Assembly: GCF_021018805.1 (NCBI RefSeq)
Contig: NC_086251.1
Location: forward strand, 41,486,767 to 41,550,766
From: Prinia subflava
Lineage: Eukaryota > Chordata > Aves > Passeriformes > Cisticolidae
Length of the DNA stretch: 64,000 bases
Reading direction: 5' to 3'
Shown: piece after piece, positions 25,351-38,408 of the stretch
Layout of the letters: each line of letters begins with the position of its first letter
Position numbering within the stretch: position 1 is the stretch's first letter
Made by a program: the position numbers and the translations under genes
Notes under the pieces: model-generated
The model's input: the letters and a program-made list of their open reading frames with translations, nothing else
The model's database searches: none
What the model was told of the DNA's origin: nothing

Positions 25351-28300
25351 AGATCCTTTTGAAGTTCTTAGTTTAATGATTTAATCACAGCTTATTATAT
25401 GCTCTGAAATATCTGGATGACAGACATTATGCATATTACCACTTTAACTTGTCTGTATGTCTCCTTTAGAGTGGCTGACACTACAGGCAGCTTCCTTATT
25501 ATACCACTGGTGAAATCCAATGCTTGCTACAGTCTGGCTCCACTTTTTCTGACTGGTTTTCAGTATTCTGTGTTTCACAGGCAGAAGAAAGCTCTTGGGA
25601 AAGATGCCAGGGTCTTGGCTTTGATTACAGTAATTGAGAAGTAAGGCAGTTCCAAACCTCTACCAGCAGAAACTGATAGAGAATTTTGTAGCACTGATGC
25701 CCTATAATACTGGAACTGGCACAGGCAAGGCTGGCCAAAAAGAGAGAATCCTATTTCTAATACAAGCTCATCCTTACTTACCACCATCTCTTTAGAGTCA
25801 AGGCAAGGTTAAGCCAAACACTAAGAGAATTAAAAGGTTTGCAGTTTTTATCCTACATTAACCATTTGGCCTCACCCCTCCAACCACCCTCTAAGGATTT
25901 TATCAGCTAAACCTGCTTCCAAGACCCTTTTGAGCCATTGGGGAACTACAGATTTGGGGGAGTTTATTTTTGTTCTGTTTCCCTGTGTTGTGCTCTTTGA
26001 GATTCTGAGTGCCATAAACAGAGGCCGTATGAAGGGGAGACACCAAACCAAACTGCCTACAGGAATGTGCTGTGTTAAGGACTATTATGAGTTGTTAAAA
26101 AAAATTACTGTACAAGAAACATGCTATGAAAAAGGGACTGATTGTACAGGCAGGATAGATAACATTTAAAACATTTGTTATGGGAACAGGAGTTTGCAGT
26201 CTGATGGGGGGAAAGGGAGAGAAAAGAAAATACATGACTGCGAAGGTAAGACAGGATACTGTAGACAAAAGAGAAAGAAAGGAAAATAAATAGTCTCATT
26301 TTCTTTTTCATTCATATTTCTCAATTGTGAAGCACTTTCTTGACAAAGACAAAAACAAAATGCAAGCTATCCCTACATTTCTTTTCCCCTTAGTGTATAG
26401 TACAGGAAACTCATCTGTGCACAGAAAATAAATGCAACTCCAACACTTAAAAGGAAAAAGACTGAGCAATGCAGACACAGAATGACAGATAAATATGGAG
26501 ATGCACAGATACATATGGGCATAGAGCCACAGATACAGAGCACCCACAGACATGAGAAAGAAACAACACAAAACCCACGTGCATGCAACAGACCCCCCCG
26601 CACACTCACACATCCTGAATAAAAGCAATAAAATGCTTTTAATTACTAGGATTTTGCACTACCAGACCAGCTTCACTACAAAGCGAACAAAAAGCTCTCC
26701 TTGTCAGAGCTGCACTCCCTGTGTCTGCCCGCCCGGCATGGCAGCATGCAAATCCTGCCGCATGCTCTCCCTCTTGCACCAGCCTGGAGTGCAGACACCC
26801 AGCTCAGCCAAGGTCTGTGTCTGCTGTCAGAACTTTTTATGTGGTACTAAAAAACTCAGCAAGTTTCAGATGGCTGAAACGCTGAAATCACTGCCTCTGA
26901 CTAATCTTCATTTTCTATTTAAGCTGCCCTTCCCCCGCCCTCCCTCTTTCTGACTGCGTGCTGATTACATGCAGAATTTCCACGCACAAAAGCGAACTGT
27001 ATTTTAGCTATGTGTACATGACTGTACAGTCTCCCGAGCAGACCAGCATGTGCTTTTCTCGATGACAACGTTGAGACGGATCCCGAGTGTCGGGTGGCAA
27101 AAGCTGCAGCCAGTTTCCCATAAGTCTATTTCTGGTGCAATGCAAGTGCATGAGCATGGGGCTGGATGTATATTTAACTCCACATGCTTTAATCCAAAGA
27201 GGTCAGGAAATAGGAGCATGAATGCTCTTGTTGTGGCAGATGGGAATGTGTTGGATTGCCCACATTGTCAGGCAAGGGGCCCTGGGCCTGGAGGTAGTGC
27301 TGACATCATTGTCTCTCTCTGGGTTTTGCCTGGAGCTCCAGACACGGAGAGCTGTGCAGACAGTAACCCCTTCCTGCCTGAGCGCCCGTCTAGCACGCTC
27401 TGCCACAATCTCCTCTTTGTCACTGTATCTACAGTGGCAGCCAAGGCAGCCTTCAAAGAAAATTGCTTTGGGCCTGCTACAGCTCTGATATTTCCCTTCC
27501 AAAAGAAATAAATTGTATCAGCTCTTGGGGGAGAAGGTTAAACTTAATGGGAATGTGTCACCTCGGCTGTGGAAAAACACAAGCTCCAGAAGAAAGCCTT
27601 GGCATTTATCATCATTCAAGTACACAGATAGGAGTGCACAAGGACACAAACCTTCTGCTATAAACACCCGAACCTAAGTAAATTTAGGACTACATAAAAA
27701 CTTGACATTTAAATACCCTTGACTTAAGGCAATCATATAAAACCAGGAAGAGGAACAAACTCCAACCTCTGCTTCTTCAATGCTTCCAGTGGTTTTCAGA
27801 CCTTCAGGAAATGGCCGAGGCTCAACCAGTCGAGTTCTCACTTTGCTCTGACCTGCACACACTCCTGTTTCTGATCTCGTGCTCCCATTTCCCCATCCAC
27901 ACAACCTGTCCCTGACACCTCAGCAGGTACCCCACGATGTCAACAGCTCCCAGGGGACTCAGCACAACAGGGGATCAAGTGTTGGGTCTGCAGAGAAGCT
28001 CTGGTAATGCCAAGGGAGTACACAAATAAATCCTATAAATAAAAAAAGTCAGGGCACACATAAATATCACTGTGCTTCCATGCTTTGCTCCATAGCTTTT
28101 AAGCTCCCTTACAGTATATCTCCACCATCCAGACTGATGTAACAGCAATTTGGAGAATGTGAAACAGCAACACCCTATCAGTAGCTCTTGGGAATCTTTA
28201 AAAGTACCTTTCCTAATATATAATTTTCTTCACCATTCTTCTCTGAGGTGGCATGGAAACAAGCCATGAAAAAAAGAATTTTGCAGGAAAACAATCTCAT

Positions 28301-29559
28301 TCTGTGTTTGCACTTTTCCCCAGACAGCAATCCCCTTATGATTTGGGGTCATTTTCTCTTGCCTGTTCCTTTTTATTCTAGCAGCATAAAAAAAAAATCC
28401 TTAAGAAAATACACACTCATTGTTCAAATAACAGAGAAGGACGAACTCCCCTTGCCCCCGTAATGCCAGAGAATCCCACAAAGCACACTGACCTCTCCTT
28501 CATAACCCCCTGCTCTGCCCAGGGATTACAGCAGTCTCAATACAGGCTTGTCCATGCATGGGCTGTGATTCCCAACCACTGCATGATCTTTTGTAAATGT
28601 AATTTCAGCCTTATCCACATTTCCTGACTTCTCTGTATTCCCATCAGACTTTTCATGTAAAAGCAACCAACACTGTTAACACTTCAGAGCAGGAATTTTG
28701 CATTTTTACCTATATGTAGATGACCCTGCAGCAATACTGTGTCATAAAAGAATAAAATTTGCTGGTGTGTATCTGTGCATGCATTGAACTGCAGAGGGGA
28801 GTATGAGAAAGAAGACAGCAGTGGTTTGGAACAAAACGCATTTAGGTTCTTGCATCAGGGTTTGTGAAACTGAAAAATGAGACAAGTCTTCAGTCTCACC
28901 TGCAGCTTCTCTGCAGTATAAATTAACCCCTGCCTGAACACAGGGCTATGAATTTACTTTTCACACACACATAATCCTCTGCTTCATGTGGGAAAAAGGC
29001 AAAGGCAGAGCAATGCTGCTACCTGCTCTCTGGGCAGCATTGCTGCTGTGGCAAAACCAAAAAACACTGTTCAGACACAGTACCTCACTTCAGCTCCTGT
29101 TGTGCTGGGATCCGCATTAGCCTACAGGTAGGTCAGAATTAGAGGAGGAAAAAAGTGGGGGCCACTTTCTGCCCCTGTTCTCCTAAACCGCAGATAACTA
29201 TTGACTGTTCACATTCAGTGCCTCAGGCAATGGAGTAGAAGACCATGAGGAGATGATGAAAGTGCCTGGACTGCAAAGAAGTGTGAGGCAGAAAGGAAGT
29301 GTTAAACTTGCACTCAGTGTCTGACTCGGTAAGTCTCCATGAGATGTCATTGGCAAAACCTTGTAAACCTTAGGAATCCCCTACTAGCTACCCAAAAAAC
29401 CCAGAAAGTTCTGTGGTGAGTATGAGCTCAAAGTCTTCCTTTCTAAGGTCCTGTCTTAAGTAATTTGACATGTACCACTCCACAAACCTTGGATTTGGAT
29501 TGCAGACCGGGCCAGCCTTATTCAGTTGCATTTCAGTTCCTTCATCTGGTGCCAGTTTA
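25351..29559. other. Intergenic, no gene recognised
   Basis: An octamer ATGCAAAT lies at 26746-26753 in a GC-richer patch. Frames near 27050-27510 (up to 153 codons) and 26552-26953 (133 codons) carry no known domain. Confidence 0.5.
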
Positions 29560-29735
29560 ACCCGTCCCGCGGGCTCCTGGCCGAGGCTGTGCGCCGCACG
29601 GCCCGGTGAGTCAGCAGTCCCGAAACACCCTGCCAGTGCCTGCCTGGCTGTGCACTGAGGGCAAACCCGCCATTCCCGCCGAGGGCATGTGCACACGCCT
29701 GCGGCCGCGCTCTGCGGGCAATTCGCCTCAGCGTA
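29560..29735. promoter_or_regulatory. CpG-rich islet
   Basis: CpG density rises against an AT-rich background (CCCGTCCCGCGGGCTCC, GTGCGCCGCACGGCCCGG, CTGCGGCCGCGCTCTGCGGG). CCGGTGAGTCAG at about 29603-29614 contains a GTGAGT donor-like word and the AP-1 core TGAGTCA. There is no recognisable coding exon. Confidence 0.5.
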
Positions 29736-29902
29736 CATGGTGCGGGTTTATTGTTTGTGAACCTACACGCATGAGAGAGGAGTTTCGGCTGGGATCACCA
29801 GAGGGATTTTTTTTTTCCTGCTAGGAAAGGGTTAACCGGAGTGCCCTTGCTGAGCTCCGTGTCTCCTTGCATTCCAGGGTAAATGGTGTTTTGCAGAGCT
29901 CG

Positions 29903-29917
29903 GTTACCTATGGCAAC
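29903..29917. promoter_or_regulatory. RFX X-box motif
   Basis: GTTACCTATGGCAAC is an exact fit to GTNRCC-N3-RGYAAC. It lies between two CpG-rich islets. Confidence 0.6.
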
Positions 29918-30139
29918 AGCGGAGAGGAATACTGCAGGCGATCTTCTGAATCACAGGATTTACAGCCCGTATGTTTATTCTGCAGTGAAACACTTCCAGC
30001 CCTGCTTCTGATGTGAGCTGGGAACCGCGAGAGGGCTTTACAGAGCCATTTAAAAGGCAATGTGAGCTGGAAGCGAGGCATTTTTAATCAAAGGCCAGGT
30101 TTAAAAAAGAAAAACACAGCAGAATCAGAGGAGTCTCCA

Positions 30140-30455
30140 GAATGAGCTCCGGTGTCACCAAGTACCTGCAAGTCACACGCGCCGCCATTAATAACCTCCT
30201 CACATCTTCGTGGCTGCTCTCCGAATTTCTCGCCTCTGCCTCAGCTGTTGCACAGCCACCCTGGGCAAATCGGCAGCACCAGCGGCTCCGCAGGCAGCAC
30301 GGGGGGGCACGGCCCCTCGGCCGGAGCCGGAGCGGGCTCTCCGGGGCCTTGAAGGCGCCGCGCTCCCACTGGAGCGGTACCTGGGCTGGGCGCTGCCCCG
30401 GCGGCAGCAAGAGGCTGCTTGCATTCTGTGCACGTCCCGCTGACTGACCGACCAC
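30140..30455. promoter_or_regulatory. CpG island, possible unannotated promoter
   Basis: About 300 bp of CpG-dense DNA (for example the blocks at 30295-30345 and 30350-30410) lies some 23 kb from the IRF2BPL stop codon. Overlapping frames of 66-130 codons on both strands show composition-driven Arg/Ala/Gly/Pro only. It may be a lncRNA promoter or an orphan CpG island acting as an enhancer. Confidence 0.55.
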
Positions 30456-33400
30456 TGCATGGGCGGTTTTCCTCATGGCTTGATAAACACTTGAACGGGA
30501 TTTTTTAAAATCATCACAACTGGAGAGAGTATTTTGAGCCTGTTAAGCATTAAGAATATTTATGACAACATTTGAAAAACAAGACTACAAATACATACTT
30601 TTATATATAATTTTGAAATGCCACTGGCTTCGCTGTCCTAACTGCATTTCACCTCATCCCTTCTGAGAAAATAAGCAGTTCCAGGCCTGGCTAAGCTGTG
30701 GTGGGAAGTCATCTGGGAATTCAGGAAGCTAACGGCACAAGCCAAGGAGCTGTGGTTGAATGCTTGAGCAAAGATTCATTTCACCTAACTCTAACCCTCA
30801 GAAAGTCGGGAATCTGTTTTTGGCTGTCTCTGTAGTAAGCAGAGATAAATTTGGTTGCTCAAAGACAACTCATCACACCTAAAAGAAATACCTGTGTGGC
30901 TGAGTGTATGCTTGCAGGTGCATCTTGCAGTACTGGAGACAGTAATGCAATCTTGGTACAATCAGGGCAGGTCACTGTAAACACAGATAGACAGACACAT
31001 CAGACCGAACCCATATGGAAACGTCCAATTTATACTCTTCTTTCTGGAACTTGAATGCTCCCATATGTTACTACTTTTTTCCTATGAAATTTGCTATATA
31101 TGCTACATATTAATCAAGCTATCTCAAAGCTTGAGAGGAAAACATTATCCTAGCTGAATGAGGAGATGCATGTTTTGCAGGAATCTGCTGCTCATTTTTG
31201 AAAGCATGGAGACAGGTCATTCCAAACTTGCTGTAACCTAGGAGGAATTTGCCTTGCTGATAAATATTTAACAGTCACGAAGGACTTATCTGCTAGTCCT
31301 TGTATGGACACTCTTTCAGTGGGTTCAAAGCAGTACACGCCATTTTTCAGGGCTGCAGTTCCAAGTAATTTTTTTTCAGGAAAGGAAAGGAAAATCAAAA
31401 GTAAGATACAAAACAGTTGAATCACAGGGCTTCTGTGTGAGCTCTAAGAATTCAGAAATAGGCATATGTGTTTAACTCAGATTTTTGTTCAATTTAGCTA
31501 AAAAGAGAACATTTACTTTGTCTTACTACTTTCTTTCCCTCAATTTAGAAGAGAAAACAGAATCTGAATTTATTAATCCACTGAAATTTATTTGGGAAAT
31601 TGCTTTGCAGGCTGGATTAAGATAAACAGTAATTCATAATATATGCAGCAAATGATCAGGCAAATCACAGAAAAGGAGTGAGTAGAAGAAAGTGGGAGGA
31701 AAAATTCACCCCTTAGATGGAAAATAAATGGGTCTTTAAAATAAGAGAACTGGCAGGGAGTCTGCTGCCTATCTGTATATTGCTTTCTCAATGTACCCAT
31801 CTATTGTATATAAACATTAAATACAACATTAAAACTTGAGTTCAGTTTGCCTATTCATCATTCCCAGGTTAATCTTTTTTGTTTGTTTGTTTGTGGCTTG
31901 TATTCAAGCTTTCTTAACAGCAGGGAGATCTAAAGGGCTGCAGGCTTTGTATTGTGCGGTGGAACCACTCAAACTTCAGATGATTTTGGTCAGATGGAGG
32001 GAGGGGTCTTTCTTTTTCCCTATAAATCAATCCTGGAATTTGCCTTGCATCTGGCTGAGGTTGTAAGGTTTTAGAAAAAGAACTGGCAATTCTGCTAGTA
32101 GGAGGAATTTTGCGTGGTTAAAGAATGGAGTTAAAGCAATTTTCCTGCAAAAGCATATGTGCGCACTTGTGTTAGTTTTTCATTCTCCACCATTTCCTGA
32201 AAACAGGGCTTGGGGAAAAAGCACATCGACACATAACATTTTTCCATTAGCAGAGCAAGCGGGGGAAGGTAATGGTTTGGGGGGAGGGGGTGGTAATCAG
32301 AGATCTGCTTAGTCTTCATAGAAAGAAAAATGCCTGGGCGCCTGCTTTGCCATAAATTGCATCTGGTGGTTGGAGCTACAGCAAGTTATTAAAGTGACTG
32401 CATTAAAGTCATAATTCAGCAGGTCAGCAGCACGGTCTGCAACCCCTCCTCCATCACTCCTCCCAGCCCCATTTTCTGAAGGGACCGAACACCCATTGCC
32501 TGAATCAGCTCGTGCTGCTGCACTTGGTGGCTTTTTCCCTGGGAGGGGAAGGAGAGGGGAGAAAAAGAAGGCGAGCTCATGCTACTGAGTTATTTTGCGT
32601 TGCAGGGTCAAGTGGAGACGGTGCTGCACACACAGGCCTCGGCAATACAGGAAAAATCTCGCTTCCCAAATGTAGCTTTCCCCCACAGCAGCAGGGTGAC
32701 TCCCCGGCTCCAGGCCTGCTCGTTCTCCGTAAATTTTTCTCCCAGCTTCCTCGCTGGGCTGGGAGAGGTGGAGGAGGGGAGAAAATCAAGATGTCAGCAT
32801 ACCTCAGGGTCGGGGTTGAAGGCAGAGGAATATATGTTGCTTGTGCCCGATCAGATGGAGAGATGGGAACAAAAACAACATCCCACAAACCTCAAGATGG
32901 ATGCCGGAGCGGGGGCTGTAAACAGCCAGCTTAGCGGAAGGCGCTCACAGTCGAGGTCAGATGCTGGCTCGGAGGAGGCAACATTTGTCTCACATTTTGT
33001 CTTATTATACTTGAGCTGCTCCCCGCCTCACTGCTATGATGAAAGCTGCCTTCAGATAATAGCTTCCATTTTGTTTTCTTCAATGAAATATCAGGCACAT
33101 ACTACATTAGAACAAAAAGGTTCAGGCATCCCAAGCAGCTTTTCTCATACAAGCTTGTGCACATGTGACTAAATAGAGACTAAATTGCGGAAAACCCCAA
33201 TGAACCCCAAACTAAAGGGAAAGCAGATTTTCTTCTCAGCTTCCCAGTTTAAACCCCATGATTTATTAGAAAACAAAATTTCTTTTTTCTAAAGTGAATC
33301 ACCTTGCAAAGATCCTATTGAACATCCTCAAATGCAGAAGGTCATCACAACTGGGGTTGGGTCACTTTTTGTAGATGTGACCCATTTCTCCTGTTTCCAA

Positions 33401-34842
33401 GGGAACAGAAGTGCCCTGGAGTAACCCTTGCACCCTCAGAAGGTGCTCTGGGGCTCTATTTTTATTGGTCTGGCTGTAGGGAGCACAGCAGGACATAGGG
33501 TGCTTCCTTTCTTGGGATGCTAAATATTTTCTTAATGAATCTAAGGAAGAACACTGAAGCTGAAACTGCTGAGATGACAAATAGGTGTATGAGGTCACCC
33601 AGCAGTGCCAACTCGAGAAAAATGCCAGGTTTTCAGTACAAGTTCATGTAACATGGAAAACAGCACGCAAGAGGAAAAAAAGCATGCACACTGCTATTCT
33701 CTTAGCAGCAAAGATTCCTTGCTTAAAACCAACATGCAAATGTGTATTTTTCTGCAGATTACATGTGTTAGAGACACTCTCATTTTTCCTTCTGTTTTTC
33801 ACTAGCAGTATAAATATATACCTCACAGTGACTCCAGCAGAACACTGGGGGATGGGTTTCTTCTGATACACAGGCTCCACAAAATTGTCACACAGCTCCC
33901 TTGATGCACAGCCACACTTAGACCCACAACTATGGAGGACAAGTAGAACATGCCACTGCCTTCTGGGTCAGGGTTCTTCTTCCCATTGAGATTTTATTAT
34001 AGGCTCGAGATCCTCTGAGAATTAAATCTGCTGCTTGTCTAGAGAATAGATAATGGCAGGGCAACCTTCCCACATCACTGCCTCCTGCCAATGCGGCTCA
34101 GCCCTGACCTGGCTACCATTCATGACTGGACAGAGTAGAGTTCATTCTCTGTATCCCATTCATAGCCACTGGTCTTTGCAAACAAGGAGCAATTTAGAAT
34201 CCAATTTGATTTTTTTTTTTTCAGAAGAGAAACCAACCAGCAAACCAAGCAGGAACTGAGCTGCAAGCTACAAAAATTATTTCAAATAAATTTCATTAAT
34301 ACAATGTGGATGACATCAATATCAGAGTACTAGTGATCTAAGGAAAGTAAAGAGTAATACAAAATTAAAATGCAGAATCTCCCACATCCCTACAGAGCTG
34401 TTTCAAGCCTTCTGTGTGTGGCATTCAGTGGGGCTGCTTCGAAAACACTCTTTAGTCTCATCTCTATCATTTACTAAAGCAGTAGTCGCGATGCCCTAAG
34501 CACATTAGAAAAGCAAGCTTGTGGGAAAAGTAAGCATGATGGGAGAACTTGTATGGCTGAAAGCTCATCTGTATTTTGCAAGACTAAAAAATTGAAAAAT
34601 TATATTGCCTCTGCCTACAATCCTCTCTCGCGCTTGCCCCTCAGCCGTGTTTGTGGTTCCGAGCATGCGGCAGTTCAGACAAACGCTAGGCACTATAGCT
34701 GCGATTGCCGCATTTGTTATTCCGGATGCCACAGCAATGAGACAGACATTCCTGTGTGAGGTCTGCGATTTTCCCCCAAATGTGAGGATATTAGTCAAGC
34801 TCCCATTACAATGTGCAAACAGTGCGCGTATGTCATTTCCAG
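30456..34842. other. Intergenic, possible regulatory DNA
   Basis: The 32340-33060 stretch mixes TAAT-type words with GC-rich blocks and holds a 197-codon plus-strand frame (32579-33172) without recognisable homology. An 8-bp-stem hairpin lies at 33358-33384 and an octamer at 33734-33741. The segment 34620-34842 is CpG-enriched. Confidence 0.45.
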
Positions 34843-34856
34843 CAACAAGAGGGCAG
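34843..34856 (+). promoter_or_regulatory. CTCF-like site
   Basis: CAACAAGAGGGCAG matches 12 of 14 positions of CCASYAGRKGGCRS in the plus orientation. It lies in a locally CpG-enriched stretch (34620-34940), about 90 bp before a CR1 fragment. Confidence 0.4.
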
Positions 34857-34943
34857 CAGGGAGCCTCCAGCGGAGCTCGGGATCCAGCAAGTGCAGATGG
34901 GTGTCAGCTCCTTATTTCCAGTCTCCTTCGGGCTGCGATCAGA

Positions 34944-34985
34944 GATTCATAGAATCGTTTAGGTTGGAAAATGGAGGAAAGCCCA
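34944..34985 (-). mobile_element. CR1 LINE 3'-end fragment
   Basis: The stretch GATTCATAGAATCGTTTAGG followed by TTGGAAAA is the reverse complement of the CR1 3' terminus, with its ATTCTATGA-type tail. The element therefore lies on the minus strand. Similarity fades by about 34985, so this is a heavily 5'-truncated copy. Confidence 0.72.
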
Positions 34986-37900
34986 CTTGTGGAATATAAT
35001 ACAGCCAAACCCCAAGTGAATACACGGGGTCATACCGTGTTTCTTCAGTAGATGGACTTAGGAGCATCCTGCTCAGGCTCTTTGGGGTATCTCTTACTTT
35101 TTTCTTGTTTCTAAAAAAATCTGACGATGCAAATAATTTTTCTTCATCAAACGTTTATACTCTTTCACTTGACTCGTAAAGGACAAGCTGGGCTCCTCAG
35201 AATTTAGATTTTCAAGAAATCAGTCGCTGATCTTTTGTGTATGTAATTTAACTTGGTAAATGTACTGGATCTCATAATTAAAGTGGGTTTTGAGGCTGAA
35301 ACCACCTGCAGGTGCATCCTCACCAGTGGGACAGAAGGACCATGAATGTAATTTAATTTCCTACAGGATTCACCACAGGGAGTATTATCCCTATCAAATT
35401 CTCACTCCTCTGGCTGCCTGTCCACCTCTGTTACAGCCAGGTGTACAGAAATCCATCCATGGTCACATCTCCCCGTTCTCCCCTAAAATGCCCTACAGAG
35501 AAGCTACCTGTGAAATGTTCCTAATATTTTGGAAGCATTTAGTGTGCACAGCTGCAAAAAAACTACTTGCAGAGGTGTTATAGGCTTGTTTGGAAAATTC
35601 ACAAATCAAAGGCAGAATGTGATTATTCCTACTGTTCAGACAAAAATGTAGAGTAATATCTGTGAAAAAATCTGAGAGCAGCTTCACCAAGCAAACTACA
35701 GTTCAGCCAGATCCAGAGCTGCTGTCATTCCCTGCGACAGGGCTTCTCAGTAAATCACAGCAGCTGTCCCTCCAGCGCCAGCAGCAGCCAGCAACACAAG
35801 GAACCATTTTTTCTCTTTCCAGCGCAGAAGCAACACAGGAAAGTCACAGAGCAGCACTGAGTCAGGGCTCTGCGGCACAGTAAATTTCTGAGGCTGCCTG
35901 GTATTCTAGGCACATCCTTACAGCAATAAACTCCTCAGCATCATATCCCAGCCAGGAGAGAATCTGGAGCAGCTAAAAATACAGCCTGTGCATCTCAGAC
36001 GCTTGCACACAGCAAACTACTCCCTGTGACCTCCACACCCTCCTCTCCCAGTACACACACACCCAAGGCAGGTGGGGATTGGCCCCAGAGCACAAGGCAA
36101 GGACAAGAGACAGCACTCACTCCACATTGTGATGGACATTACACACAAATTTAGGAATAAAACTGGGCATCTTGTAGGAAGGAGAATTTCTTCTTTCTTG
36201 GTACATGGGAAAAGTCGGGTGGGATCTGCATTGCCTTGGTCTTTGAGGCATTTTGCTTAGCGCAGTGAAACACCCCAAAGATTCTGGCATTAGCAGCCAC
36301 TATAAATCTCGAGGACACCACATGTGTGACTGGATTATATATAGCTCTGCTTTCACATTACACACAGCTCCAAAACACCAAACAAAGAAGAAGATAATGA
36401 AACATCCACCTCTCCAGCCGTCGCTCTCTAATCTGAAACGGCATTTCCAGGAGCCATTTTCTCTCAACCACGGAGTCTAGGAACAAACATGTTCTCACCC
36501 TCCCACTCACTGTCAGACAGCCCCACAACTGGCATGCACGTACACAATCACACACATATTCATTCTCTACATTTCTTACCAAGAGATACAAAAAGTCTCA
36601 TGTATTTGCAGTTTATCACATGCAAACATACACATCTCTCCCCTTTCAGTCATGCAAATACACAATCGAAAACGCATTCTGGGTTAAATTCTATTTTCAC
36701 TTATGCTATGCAAATATAAAAGCTGAATACTTCCATTAAGATAACAGATTTACAACTGTGTAACTGAGATCAGAATATGTTGCTGAATCTCTCATACATA
36801 AATTTCCATAGTTGCTCCTGAATTTGTCTTTTTCCTCAGCCGCCTCTCTGTGCATTAATCATTCAACATTTAAATCAGCCATCCACTTGCTTCTTTTTGC
36901 TTTGTCAATGAAAATTGTTCAGCATTAATTATAAAACTCATTCTCTGCTGAGGTTTTCTTGGCTTTTTTTCATTAGTGGGTGGAAGTGTCAATTTACAGT
37001 CATCTTGTTCTGTCTTCAAAAATACCCTGTGTACCAGCTATACTGCAGAACACATTCTCTGTGTGAGAGTGCCTGTAAATGTGTGTCTGAGCTAGTGAAT
37101 GTGTGAGTTTGTAAATGTATATGCAAGATTGGGAATGCATGTGCATACATGTGTATATGTAGAAAAGATATGGAGATGATGTTTGAATTAGCAAGGCTAA
37201 ATGTTTCTCAGGCTTTATTTTCCAGTTTGAATTTTAACCATTTTCTGAATTTAAAGATTTTAATTGTAGTAGTACAGATGATTTCAGGTTACAAAGCAGA
37301 GTTTATGGCAACTGTAAATGTGTTTGAAATCAAGTATCTTTGGTGACAAGAACACAATACACATCTGATTTTTATAGCAGTAAAACCTCTCCCGATTTGC
37401 TTCCATATTTTATAATCAAAAGGACTGGACATTCTTGGTCCAGCATCCTGTGCAATTTTACAGTACAAAGCCAATGTGAGTGTCACAATGCACACAGTAA
37501 GATAATAAACCAGTATACTGTAGCCAACAGCACATCACAAGGTAGTAAAACACAAGGGCTAGAGAATTTGGTTTAAATGGGAAACATTTTAGCATATGGA
37601 CTAAATACAGTAAGGATGGAGGCTGACTAAGATTGTCTTTGCAGATATGATATTCACAATTGTGAATGTCTTACTCTATTACTACAAAGCAGAAAATACT
37701 CCAGCATGTAAATGTTTTCCAGTCTTTTCATTATACTAGGATACTGTAACCTATATTTAACCCAAGGGGAGGGATGTTCTCAAAAACCAATTCACTCCTT
37801 GGCAATCATTTCTGCTACCAGTTACATAAAATGTTAGACCATTTTAGCTGCCAAGCAGAGATTACAAAAAAGAGGGCGAAAAGGCAACCAGGAAAAAGCT

Positions 37901-38130
37901 CTCTCTCTTTGCAAAAATTTATTACGAAGCAACATAAGATCTGAGTCAAGAAACTACAGTAATCTCCCAGGCAACAACAGAAAGATGAACTGTGCAAGTG
38001 CAAATGCTCTTTCCCTTCTGGGATTCTGGTATGACTTTGTCCTGTCCTAGTGCATTTACAGTGTCATGTCCTTCATGAGGGCCTTGTTTTATGGAAAAAG
38101 ATGGTTCAGCCAACTATGTGATGTGCTGAC
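34986..38130. other. Intergenic, no gene recognised
   Basis: It includes the octamer cluster at 36.6-36.7 kb, an AT-rich, TAAT-containing patch (about 36850-36990) and GT/CA-biased DNA at about 37050-37165. Confidence 0.5.
36600..36716. promoter_or_regulatory. Octamer-motif cluster
   Basis: ATGCAAAT occurs at 36652-36659 and 36708-36715. The near-matches ATTTGCAG (about 36604) and ATGCAAAC (about 36620) lie in the same 115 bp. It could be a POU-responsive enhancer, inferred from motif density only. Confidence 0.35.
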
Positions 38131-38408
38131 TCCCTTCCCTTCCCTTCCCTTCCCTTCCCTTCCCTTCCCTTCCCTTCCCTTCCCTTCCCTTCCCTTCCCT
38201 TCCCTTCCCTTCCCTTCCCTTCCCTTCCCTTCCCTTCCCTTCCCTTCCCTTCCCTTCCCTTCCCTTCCCTTCCCTTCCCTTCCCTTCCCTTCCCTTCCCT
38301 TCCCTTCCCTTCCCTTCCCTTCCCTTCCCTTCCCTTCCCTTCCCTTCCCTTCCCTTCCCTTCCCTTCCCTTCCCTTCCCTTCCCTTCCCTTCCCTTCCCT
38401 TCCCTTCC
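38131..38408. repeat. Pure (TTCCC)n array, ~55 copies
   Basis: The 278-bp array shows no interruption. It is all-pyrimidine on the plus strand and all-purine (GGGAA) on the minus strand. The open frames through it (PSLPF repeats and their complement) are artefacts of the 5-bp period. Confidence 0.97.
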
